DNA of 64,000 nt from Postechiella marina (lineage in GTDB: Bacteria > Bacteroidota > Bacteroidia > Flavobacteriales > Flavobacteriaceae): NCBI RefSeq assembly GCF_039538365.1, contig NZ_BAABCA010000002.1:558001-622000 (forward strand). The letters are read 5' to 3'. A model generated the notes under the pieces. It did no database searches and had not been told where the DNA came from. It saw only the letters and a list, made by a program, of their open reading frames with translations. Shown one piece after another: positions 34,799 through 42,982 of this stretch (the first letter of the stretch is position 1; each line of letters starts with the position of its first letter). Made by a program: the position numbers and the translations under genes.

Positions 34799-35452
34799 AT
34801 GAAACATTTAATTTACTTGTCTAAAATTACTTTACTAGCCTTTTTATTTTTAACTTTTTCTTCTTGTAGTAGCGACGACGATTCTGCAAAAGTAGATCTT
34901 CCTACTATAAATTATTCAAACATTGTTTTAGACGCTACATTTTTTGAAGCTGGAAATTCGCTTACACCAACCATTAATTGGAATGGTAATACCGGAAGCA
35001 TTAGTTTAGGTTCGCCTATTACAGGTTTAAACATTAATACTTCTGGTACTTTAAGTTGGACTAAAGATTTACCTATTGGTACACATAATGTAGAAGTAAT
35101 AGTTGCTAATAGTAGCGGACAAATTGTAGAAAATATAACTATAAATAACCCTTTTCAAGGTATTTTTACAGGCACTTATGATAATAGTCATTTTTTTGAA
35201 TTAGAATTTATTACAGATGGAACTTTACTGATTAGAGCGCATAGTGTAACTAATCCTGATTTTGCAACAGGAACTTGGATTATGGATGGAACTACTATTA
35301 CAACTGATTATGCTTATAATTCTGGATCTGAACTATCTTTATCTGGATCTTTGGTAACTGGTGCAAACGCCACTTATTCAGGAAATTGGTATACAGGCCA
35401 TGGTACATTAAGTGATAATGAAGGAGGTACTTTTCTAGTTATTTTAAATTAA
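34799..35452 (+). CDS. Probable surface-exposed lipoprotein, unknown function
   Basis: A 217-residue protein with a lipoprotein signal ending FSSC, Cys followed by SSDDDS. Acidic residues right after the lipidated Cys act as a surface-export signal in flavobacteria and relatives, so a cell-surface position is likely. The middle (about 35-115) reads as an Ig- or cadherin-like beta domain and the end (about 120-217) as a small barrel with GIFTGTYDNSHFFELEF. No enzyme motif is seen. It is followed by copy B of the structured repeat. Confidence 0.7.
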   Translation: MKHLIYLSKITLLAFLFLTFSSCSSDDDSAKVDLPTINYSNIVLDATFFEAGNSLTPTINWNGNTGSISLGSPITGLNINTSGTLSWTKDLPIGTHNVEVIVANSSGQIVENITINNPFQGIFTGTYDNSHFFELEFITDGTLLIRAHSVTNPDFATGTWIMDGTTITTDYAYNSGSELSLSGSLVTGANATYSGNWYTGHGTLSDNEGGTFLVILN

Positions 35453-35473
35453 ACCCCAATTTACCTAGTTATC

Positions 35474-35550
35474 GCGTTAGGGATTGAAACGACATCTTTT
35501 TTTTTCTAAAAAAATATATAGTGTAAAGCCCGACCCTTGTGATAACGCCC
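35474..35550 (+). repeat. Structured intergenic repeat, copy B
   Basis: A 77-base element sharing with copy A the start GCGTTAGGGATTG, CGACATC, the T-run/A-run hairpin, AAAGCCCGAC and the end AACGCCC. The 3' hairpin of copy A is replaced by a shorter piece. Flanking GTTATCGC and GTGATAAC lengthen the terminal pairing. Same orientation as copy A; lies 21 bases after the lipoprotein stop. Confidence 0.7.
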
Positions 35551-35569
35551 AAATTAATTTTATATAAAA

Positions 35570-35610
35570 AAAAGCCATAGACGCTAATAGTTTATGGCTT
35601 TTGTTTTTAT
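35570..35610. terminator. Bidirectional terminator between lipoprotein gene and rnr
   Basis: Ten-base arms AAAAGCCATA (35570-35579) and its complement (35593-35602), with A run before and T run after, so it can serve both convergent genes. Confidence 0.75.
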
Positions 35611-35641
35611 TTGCTAGTTTTACTAAATGCTTTATTTTGTA

Positions 35642-37831
35642 TTAGTTTTCTGGTTTGCCTATTAAATTAAAATCGAGATGTTTTTTAACTAAATCTGTAT
35701 TTTTAACTTTTACAACAACTTCGTCTCCAAGTTGATAGGTTATTTTTGAGTCTTTGCCAACCATAGCATAAATATCTTGATCGAATGTGTAATGATCGTC
35801 TTTCATGTCGCGTACACTTACCATACCTTCGCATTTATTAGATATTATTTCTACATAAATACCCCAGTCTGTTACTCCAGAAATTACACCTACAAATTCT
35901 TCGTCTTTATGATCTTGCATAAATTTAATTTGCATGTATTTTATAGAATCTCTTTCGGCACGAGTTGCTAAACCTTCCATGTTGCTAGAGTGTTGGCATT
36001 TTTCTTCGTAAAGATCTTCGTTTACAGATTTTCCGCCATCTAAATAATGTTGTAATAAACGGTGTGCTATAACGTCTGGATAACGACGAATTGGAGATGT
36101 AAAATGACTATAATAATCGAATGCTAAACCGTAATGCCCAATGTTATGTGTGGTATATTCGGCTTTACTCATACTTCTTATAGTAAGGGTATCAACCAAG
36201 TTTTGCTCTTTTGTACCATTTACTTCTTTTAATAAATTATTAAGCGAAGATGCTGTTGTTTTACGGTCTTTAAAATTAAGTTTATATCCAAATTTAGATA
36301 CAATACCTTGTAAATTAGCTAATTTACTATCGTCTGGTTCGTCGTGTGTTCTGTATATAAATGTTTTTTTAGGGTCTTGCTTTCCTATAAATTCTGATAC
36401 TTTACGGTTTGCCAATAGCATAAACTCTTCTATAAGTTTATTAGCATCCATACTGGTTTTAAAAAATACGCCTACCGGATTTGCTTGCTCGTCTAAATTA
36501 AATTTTACTTCAACTTTATCAAAAGATAGTGCACCAGATTGCATGCGACGACCTCTCATAATTTTAGCTAATTGATCCATTTTTAAAATGGCATCTGCTA
36601 ATTGTTGATCGGTTTTATAAGCTTTTCCTGTTAAAGAAACTGATGCAGGAATTTCGTTTGTTTTAGATTCTATAACTGCTTGAGCTTCTTCGTAAGCATA
36701 ACGTGCATCGCTATAAGTTACAGTGCGACCAAACCATTGGTTTTTAATTTCGGCTTTATCGTTTATTTGAAATACTGCAGAAAAGGTATATTTTTCTTCG
36801 TGCGGACGTAACGAGCAAGCTCCGTTAGATAATACTTCTGGTAGCATAGGTACTACTCTATCTACTAAATAAACCGATGTGGCACGCTCGTAAGCTTCGT
36901 CATCAAGAATAGTTCCTTCTTCTAAGTAATGCGATACGTCTGCTATATGAATTCCTATCTCGTATAAGCCATTATCTAAAACTTCGAAAGATAAGGCATC
37001 ATCAAAATCTTTAGCGTCCTTAGGATCTATGGTAAAAGTTAAATCTTTACGCATATCTCTTCGCTTGGCAATCTCTTTTTCTGTAATAGAAGTATTTAAC
37101 TTATTAGCAAACTCTTCTACTTCGTGCGGAAATTCGTGTGGTAAACCATATTCTGCTAAAATAGCATGAATCTCGGTATTATGATCGCCCGGTTTACCTA
37201 AAACCTGGATTACTTTACCGTATGGAGAATCGGCTTTTTCTGGCCAATCTTCTATTCGTACCAAAACTTTATCGCCATCTTCTGCTTTAAAAATTTTGTT
37301 TATAGGTACAAAAATATCTTTGTACATTTTTGTACTATCTGCTATAACAAAAGCATATTTTTCGTGTAATTGAATAACACCTACATATTCGTTTTTTTCG
37401 CGCTTAATAATTTGGGTTATTTCCCCTTCCATTCTACCACGTTTACGACGCTTGTATACGTAAAACTCTACTTCGTCGCCATGTAATGCTTTATTAATGT
37501 TATTCGATGCTATAAAAACATCGTCTACAAACTCATCGCATATAATATAACCCGATCCTTTTGCAGATAAGTCTAATTTACCTGTGTAATACTCGGCGTT
37601 TACAATGGCTTTAAATTTACCACGTTCTACTTCTTCAATTTCTTTTTTACCTTGTAAATCGCGAAGTTTTTTTATAATTTGATTTCGGCTACTAGCGTCG
37701 TTAACGCCTAATTTAGCTGCTATTTGCTTGTAATTAAAAGTTTTATTTCTCTCTTTTTTTAAAATACTTAAGATTGTATTTGATAAATTTGAAATGCCTT
37801 TTTTAGGTTTTCTTTTTCTTTTTTTACTCAT
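35642..37831 (-). CDS. rnr: Ribonuclease R
   Basis: 3'-to-5' exoribonuclease that degrades structured RNA. The 729-residue protein has an N-terminal winged-helix segment (about 15-75), cold-shock domains, the RNB catalytic domain with DLTFTIDPKDAKDFDDALSF (about 265-284; catalytic Asp cluster) and HIADVSHYLEEG, and a C-terminal S1 domain (about 640-725). A Lys/Arg-rich head MSKKRKRKPKKG precedes it. Full length. The 768-base gene-free stretch upstream holds a candidate replication origin. Confidence 0.96.
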   Translation of the reverse strand: MSKKRKRKPKKGISNLSNTILSILKKERNKTFNYKQIAAKLGVNDASSRNQIIKKLRDLQGKKEIEEVERGKFKAIVNAEYYTGKLDLSAKGSGYIICDEFVDDVFIASNNINKALHGDEVEFYVYKRRKRGRMEGEITQIIKREKNEYVGVIQLHEKYAFVIADSTKMYKDIFVPINKIFKAEDGDKVLVRIEDWPEKADSPYGKVIQVLGKPGDHNTEIHAILAEYGLPHEFPHEVEEFANKLNTSITEKEIAKRRDMRKDLTFTIDPKDAKDFDDALSFEVLDNGLYEIGIHIADVSHYLEEGTILDDEAYERATSVYLVDRVVPMLPEVLSNGACSLRPHEEKYTFSAVFQINDKAEIKNQWFGRTVTYSDARYAYEEAQAVIESKTNEIPASVSLTGKAYKTDQQLADAILKMDQLAKIMRGRRMQSGALSFDKVEVKFNLDEQANPVGVFFKTSMDANKLIEEFMLLANRKVSEFIGKQDPKKTFIYRTHDEPDDSKLANLQGIVSKFGYKLNFKDRKTTASSLNNLLKEVNGTKEQNLVDTLTIRSMSKAEYTTHNIGHYGLAFDYYSHFTSPIRRYPDVIAHRLLQHYLDGGKSVNEDLYEEKCQHSSNMEGLATRAERDSIKYMQIKFMQDHKDEEFVGVISGVTDWGIYVEIISNKCEGMVSVRDMKDDHYTFDQDIYAMVGKDSKITYQLGDEVVVKVKNTDLVKKHLDFNLIGKPEN

Positions 37832-38599
37832 GTAATTGTTTAATCATATTCATTTCCTAAGGTAGTGGAAATTTTGTTATAAAATAGCTTTGTTAGTGGC
37901 GAAGAATTGCTATTTATTTATTACAAAGCTACGGTTTTAATATTAAATGGTATTTTCTTAAGGTTAAATTTCAATTTCTATTTAATTATATCTTAATTTT
38001 TAGAATACTCTATTTTTCAATTTTTAAGTTTTTTTTAGAGTTATCCACATATATATATATATAATTATTTTTCTTTTAAAATTTAAAAAAAACAATAGTG
38101 GTTATTATAGTGTGTTAATAGCGGTATAACTTTATACGATTTTGTTTTGTTTTTAAGTTATAGCTATTAATTAAACCTTAATTAACATATTATATTTTCT
38201 TAAAGTATTAATTATTAGGTTTTTTAATTTTGCTATTCACAATTGTTAATAACTCAATTAACATATAATTTTTAATAATTATGTTTATTAACAGCTCTAA
38301 TAAAGTTACTTTTTAGTGCTTATAAGTTAACCAAAAATTTACGTTAACTTATTTGGATGTTACCAGAATGTTATGGATTGAAAAATTTAATGGATTATCC
38401 TAATTTTAATTTTAAAAAGTAATGAACAGTTATTAACAGTTAATGAATATAATAGTGCACATTGTTAACAACCTTAAATACTATTTTTTAAGATTTACCT
38501 ATATATATGTTTACTAGTATATTAACTAGTTGGAGCTAAAAAAGGAAATCTAAATTCTTAATTTACTACCTTTGTAACACAATACAATAATACATAAAA
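37832..38599. other. oriC: 768-base AT-rich gene-free region; candidate replication origin
   Basis: The longest non-coding stretch in the window. It holds one perfect DnaA box TTATCCACA at 38041-38049, immediately followed by an alternating (AT) tract (38049-38063) that could unwind. A near-box CTATTCACA lies at 38233-38241. The 9-mer TTATTAACA or its complement recurs (about 38244, 38286 and 38430), with relatives at about 38112 and 38463. No open frame or RNA gene is evident. Origin function is inferred from this and from the nearby parS-like sites, mnmG and rnpA. Confidence 0.45.
38567..38574 (+). promoter_or_regulatory. Promoter -7 box of rpiB
   Basis: TACCTTTG, a perfect TAnnTTTG match, 25 bases before the rpiB ATG. 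Confidence 0.55.
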
Positions 38600-39034
38600 A
38601 TGAATATTTCTATAGGAAACGATCACGCTGGAACCGAATATAAATTTGCTATTAAAACTTTATTAGAATCTAAAGGTATTACAGTTACTAATCATGGTAC
38701 AGATAGTAATGATAGTGTAGATTATGCAGATTTTGTACATCCTGTTGCAGAAGATGTAGAAGCTAACACATCTCAATTTGGTATTTTAATATGTGGTAGC
38801 GCTAATGGTGTTGCAATGACAGCAAATAAACATGCTAAAATACGTGCTGGTTTATGTTGGAACAAAGAAATTGTTCATTTAATACGTAGCCATAACAATG
38901 CTAACATATTGTGTATTCCTTCTCGTTTTACAGCTATACAACAAGCTTTAGAAATGGTAGAGGTATTTTTAAACACCGAATTTGAAGGTGGACGTCATCA
39001 AAATAGAATAGATAAAATTCCGTTAAGTTGCTAA
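38600..39034 (+). CDS. rpiB: Ribose-5-phosphate isomerase B
   Basis: Interconverts ribose 5-phosphate and ribulose 5-phosphate in the pentose phosphate pathway. The 144-residue protein shows the RpiB/LacA features GNDHAG near the start (substrate-binding), the FGILICGSANGVAMTANK active-site loop with catalytic Cys, and the HNNANILCIPSR segment. The stop codon is directly followed by the ATG of the cation transporter, so they are likely co-transcribed. Confidence 0.95.
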   Translation: MNISIGNDHAGTEYKFAIKTLLESKGITVTNHGTDSNDSVDYADFVHPVAEDVEANTSQFGILICGSANGVAMTANKHAKIRAGLCWNKEIVHLIRSHNNANILCIPSRFTAIQQALEMVEVFLNTEFEGGRHQNRIDKIPLSC

Positions 39035-39952
39035 ATGGGGCACAACCATACGCATAATAACACCCATGTTCATAACGACCTAAAAGGGCGTAATTTACTT
39101 TGGTCTATTTTATTAAATATAATTATTACCGTTGCACAAGTAATTGGAGGTATACTTTCTGGTAGTTTAAGTTTATTAAGCGATGCTTTACATAATTTTA
39201 GCGATGTTATATCGTTAATAGTAAGTTATATAGCTAATAAATTAACAAAAAGAAAAGCTTCTTTACAAAAAACATTTGGGTATAAACGTGCCGAAATTTT
39301 AGCTGCATTTATTAATGCTTCAACTTTAATAATAGTGGCTATTTTATTAATAATAGAGGCTGTTAAGCGTTTTAATAATCCACAAGAAATAGCATCTAAT
39401 TTAGTTATTTGGTTATCTGCAGTAGCTATTTTAGCTAATGGTTTTAGTGTGCTTTTATTAAAAAAAGATTCTAAATCTAATATGAACATGAAAAGTGCAT
39501 ATTTGCACTTATTAACCGACATGATGGCAAGTGTTGCTGTTTTAATTGGCGGTTTATTAATGAAATATTTTAAGCTGTTTTGGGTAGATAGTGTATTAAC
39601 TTTTGCCATTGCTATTTATTTAATTTGGATGGGATTCTATTTATTAAAAAATGCTACTAAAGTTTTGATGTTGTTTACACCAGACGATATTCCTTTAAAA
39701 AAAATTGTTGAACAAATAAATGCTTTTGAAGCTATTAAAAATGTGCATCATGTGCATGTTTGGCAATTAAATGAAGATGAAATTCACTTAGAAGCACATA
39801 TAGATTTTAATGAAGATATTACCTTATCTCAATTTGATGCTATTTTACATGATATTGAAGAATTTGTTTTTAATACCTACGATATTAACCATGTAAATAT
39901 ACAACCAGAATATGGTAAAGATGATGCTAAAGATGTTATTGTACAAGATTAA
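39035..39952 (+). CDS. Cation diffusion facilitator family metal exporter
   Basis: A 305-residue CDF transporter exporting Zn or related divalent cations. It has a His-rich N-terminus MGHNHTHNNTHVHND, six membrane helices, the SDALHNFSDV metal site in helix 2 and the HLLTDMMASV site in helix 5, and a C-terminal cytoplasmic domain with HHVHVWQL. This is the CzcD/ZitB arrangement with HxxxD sites. The ATG abuts the rpiB stop with no spacing. Confidence 0.95.
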   Translation: MGHNHTHNNTHVHNDLKGRNLLWSILLNIIITVAQVIGGILSGSLSLLSDALHNFSDVISLIVSYIANKLTKRKASLQKTFGYKRAEILAAFINASTLIIVAILLIIEAVKRFNNPQEIASNLVIWLSAVAILANGFSVLLLKKDSKSNMNMKSAYLHLLTDMMASVAVLIGGLLMKYFKLFWVDSVLTFAIAIYLIWMGFYLLKNATKVLMLFTPDDIPLKKIVEQINAFEAIKNVHHVHVWQLNEDEIHLEAHIDFNEDITLSQFDAILHDIEEFVFNTYDINHVNIQPEYGKDDAKDVIVQD

Positions 39953-39975
39953 AAATAAAACATATTTTAATAAAA

Positions 39976-40419
39976 ATGTTAGAAATAAAAGTAAAAACGT
40001 TTAAAGAGCTAAGCACTTTAGAATTGTATTACTTATTACAATTACGAAGCGAAGTTTTTGTTGTAGAGCAAGATTGTATATACCAAGATATTGATGGTAA
40101 AGACAAAAATGCATTACATATTATTGGTTTTAAAAACGAAAAAATTGTGGCTTATACACGAATTTTTAAACCAGGCGATTATTTCGAACTTTCTAGTATT
40201 GGTAGGGTAGTAGTGGCTAAAAATGAACGCCAGCATAAATACGGATACGATATTATGAACGCCTCTATAAATGCTGTTAAAAATTATTTTAATACAACCG
40301 ATATTAAAATATCTGCACAACAACATTTAGAAAAATTTTATAATAATTTAGGGTTTAAAAAAGTAGGCGAGTGGTATTTAGAAGATAATATTCCGCATAT
40401 TGCTATGCTTAAAAAATAA
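39976..40419 (+). CDS. GNAT family N-acetyltransferase, ElaA-like
   Basis: A 147-residue GNAT protein with the ElaA opening LYYLLQLRSEVFVVEQDCIYQDIDG (about 17-41) and the acetyl-CoA loop SSIGRVVVAKNERQHKYGYDIM (about 75-96, pattern RxxxxxxGxG degenerate). The acceptor is unknown. It lies 23 bases after the CDF transporter and is probably the third gene of the rpiB transcript. Confidence 0.87.
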   Translation: MLEIKVKTFKELSTLELYYLLQLRSEVFVVEQDCIYQDIDGKDKNALHIIGFKNEKIVAYTRIFKPGDYFELSSIGRVVVAKNERQHKYGYDIMNASINAVKNYFNTTDIKISAQQHLEKFYNNLGFKKVGEWYLEDNIPHIAMLKK

Positions 40420-40420
40420 C

Positions 40421-42031
40421 TTAGCGTTTTAAAGTAAAATGCCCATTTAAAGTTTCTCCTGTATTAAATGTTAATAAGTACCAATAATCGTCACTAGGCA
40501 TTAATTGTCCTTTGTATGTACCGTTCCATCCATTAGAATTTGGAGATAGGTATTTTAGAAGTTTACCATATCTATCAAAAATAGAAATAGATTGTACTGT
40601 ATTAGTTGTATCAAATACTTTCCAATAATCATGGTTTCCATCATTATTTGGTGTAAAATATTTAGGAATAAAATAAGGATCTTGAGTTATTAACACATTA
40701 AAATTAGACTCGTTACTTTCGCAAGCTGTTGTATTAAATATGTAAATGGTTTGCGAAGTAGATATTTTATCTCCAGCATTTAAAAGTAAACCATTACCGT
40801 TTGATGCTGTAAAATAATTACCGTTAATAAGTGTTGGTAATGTGTAGCTAATACCCGTAAAATCGCTTAAAACATCAACTTCTGGAATACGAGTGCCAAA
40901 ATTATTGCACGCCTCTTGTGTTGCAACATAATTGGTAGTTGCATCTTTATTGGTCCAATTGGTATTACTATAAGCTACGTCGTCTACAAAAATACAAGTT
41001 AAATTGGGGTTATTTGTAGTACTAAAATTTGTGAAAAGAGTAGGGTTTCCATTTTTAGAATTTATACTACATAAAGCATTAAAAGTACTACTAAATCGCT
41101 CTAAAACAGGGTTGTTACTAATATCTAAAGTAGTTATATTATTTATATCGCATGCCAACTCTACTAATCTTGTATTACTAGATGTATTTAATAATTTTAA
41201 TGCATTTCTTGACGCCCTAATTATTTCTAATTTACTATTGTTACTAACATCTATTTCTGTTATTTGATTGTCTGCAAATGTTAAATCTTCTAAATCTATG
41301 TTTTGCGTAACATCCAATGTTGTTAAGTTATTTCTAGTACACCAAAACCATTTTAATTTGGTGTTATTAGAAATATCTACATCTGCTATTTGATTGTCTC
41401 CACAAGAAAATCGTGTTAATTTTAAATTATTAGACGTATTAATTGTGGTTAATTGATTGAAGTCGCAAGTCAATCTATCTAAATCAATATTTTTTGAAAC
41501 ATCTAATGTTGATAACCCATTATTTTGACAACTTAATACATTTAAACTTGTATTTTTAGTAACATCTAACTGGTTTATAGGGTTGTCTCTGCAAACTAAC
41601 GATATCAGGTTTATATTTTTGGTAACATCTAGACTTGTTAATTGGTTACCTTCGCACCAAAAAATATCTAAAGCTATATTTTTAGTAACATCAATTGTTG
41701 ATAATTGATTAAACCTACAAAATAATTGTGTTAGTTTGGTACAAGTAGTTACATTTAAACTTGTTAAGTTGTTATTATCGCAAGTTAAAATGTTTAAATT
41801 TATAAAATCTTCAATACCTGTTAAATCAGATATGTTTTTATCAGTAATATTTAAATTTGTTATACCTAGAACTGTTGTGGTAGAAATATAATTGTCTAAT
41901 GGTGGCGTATCAAAACCTAAATCTATTAGTGCTTGTTCAAAATTATCATCTGGAATGTAGGTGTTCTGAGACCAACTAATACATGGTATTAATAAGAGAA
42001 AAACGATAGTTAAAATACTGTTTTTTAGCAA
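40421..42031 (-). CDS. Type IX secreted leucine-rich-repeat-like protein with type B sorting domain
   Basis: A 536-residue protein with a signal peptide (MLKNSILTIVFLLLIPCISWSQ), about twelve 21-residue repeats of the form LxxLDVxxNxxLxxLxCxxNQ (about 70-330), a linker, and a C-terminal domain with YFTPNNDGNHDYWKV and ISIFDRYGKLL. The last matches the gliding-motility type B C-terminal domain that sends proteins through the type IX secretion system. So it is exported and anchored at the cell surface, probably for binding. The start is TTG, as an in-frame stop lies just upstream and there is no ATG before the signal peptide. Confidence 0.9.
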   Translation of the reverse strand: MLKNSILTIVFLLLIPCISWSQNTYIPDDNFEQALIDLGFDTPPLDNYISTTTVLGITNLNITDKNISDLTGIEDFINLNILTCDNNNLTSLNVTTCTKLTQLFCRFNQLSTIDVTKNIALDIFWCEGNQLTSLDVTKNINLISLVCRDNPINQLDVTKNTSLNVLSCQNNGLSTLDVSKNIDLDRLTCDFNQLTTINTSNNLKLTRFSCGDNQIADVDISNNTKLKWFWCTRNNLTTLDVTQNIDLEDLTFADNQITEIDVSNNSKLEIIRASRNALKLLNTSSNTRLVELACDINNITTLDISNNPVLERFSSTFNALCSINSKNGNPTLFTNFSTTNNPNLTCIFVDDVAYSNTNWTNKDATTNYVATQEACNNFGTRIPEVDVLSDFTGISYTLPTLINGNYFTASNGNGLLLNAGDKISTSQTIYIFNTTACESNESNFNVLITQDPYFIPKYFTPNNDGNHDYWKVFDTTNTVQSISIFDRYGKLLKYLSPNSNGWNGTYKGQLMPSDDYWYLLTFNTGETLNGHFTLKR

Positions 42032-42072
42032 GCTAAATTAGTTTTATTACTTACAAACATAAGATTTGTAAA

Positions 42073-42936
42073 TTAATTATCTACATAAGTTATAACAATC
42101 TCTACACGTCTATCTTTAGCTGGTTCGCCTCCTAACGGAAATTTTCTGCGCATACCTAAGTAACGCATTCGTTTTTTACTTACACCTTTTTTGGCAAAAT
42201 AATCGTAAATATATTTTGCTCTAGCTTCAGATAAATTACGTTTTTTAGTTTTTCTATCTATGGCGTCTCTACTAAATTGTGTACAACAAACATGGCCTTG
42301 TATGGTAAAATAAATATCGTCGCGTTCTACAAGAGATTTTGCTATCTCTGCTAGTGTTTTTACAGATCCAGGAACAATTTTACTATAACCTGTTTTAAAT
42401 AAAATATTTTCGAAAACTATATTTTCTCCAACTTTAATATCGTTAGTTTTAATACGTTCTGCTACAGTTAGTGGTTTTATTATACTGTCTTTTACAACTT
42501 TTACCTCTACCGGTTTAATTGGTTCTGGAGTTTTTTCTTTAACAATAATTTCAACCTTTCTATTAAGTCCGCGAATTTTTAAAACATTGTCTTCATTTAC
42601 AATTTTTAAAAGTATTTCGCCTTTGCCATCAACATTGGTTATTAAATCTTCGCTAATTTCATTATTAGAAAAAATAGTTTTTATTGTATTTGCACGATTT
42701 TGAGACAGTTTTAAGTTGTAAGTATCTGCGCCTACATCGTCACAAAAACCGTAAATAGAAATACTTTCTATATTAATATCTGTTAAAGTCGATATAAAAA
42801 GAAGTAACCTATTTTCTTCGGTACTAGGCACTGTAAATTTATCGCTATTAAAATAGACATCGTGGGTAAATTCTTTTTGAGAATATACCACGTTATAATT
42901 AAGTGCTAAAAATATAAATACAACTAATTTATTCAT
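42073..42936 (-). CDS. OmpA-domain protein with two OmpA-like modules
   Basis: A 287-residue protein with a signal peptide (about 1-19) and two OmpA-type peptidoglycan-binding modules. The first (about 28-130) has SISIYGFCDDVGADTYNLKLSQNRANTI; the second (about 170-287) has TIQGHVCC, then NLSEARAKYIYDYF and RMRYLGMRRKFPLGG, ending RRVEIVI. The Asp/Arg pair that grips diaminopimelate is visible in the first module (D49-like and R in SQNRA). Located in the outer-membrane-facing periplasm. It is downstream of the S41 peptidase gene by 46 bases. Confidence 0.88.
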   Translation of the reverse strand: MNKLVVFIFLALNYNVVYSQKEFTHDVYFNSDKFTVPSTEENRLLLFISTLTDINIESISIYGFCDDVGADTYNLKLSQNRANTIKTIFSNNEISEDLITNVDGKGEILLKIVNEDNVLKIRGLNRKVEIIVKEKTPEPIKPVEVKVVKDSIIKPLTVAERIKTNDIKVGENIVFENILFKTGYSKIVPGSVKTLAEIAKSLVERDDIYFTIQGHVCCTQFSRDAIDRKTKKRNLSEARAKYIYDYFAKKGVSKKRMRYLGMRRKFPLGGEPAKDRRVEIVITYVDN

Positions 42937-42982
42937 GTTAGGGACTTAGAATATCTTGTTAAAGATAGTGTTTTCTATACTT

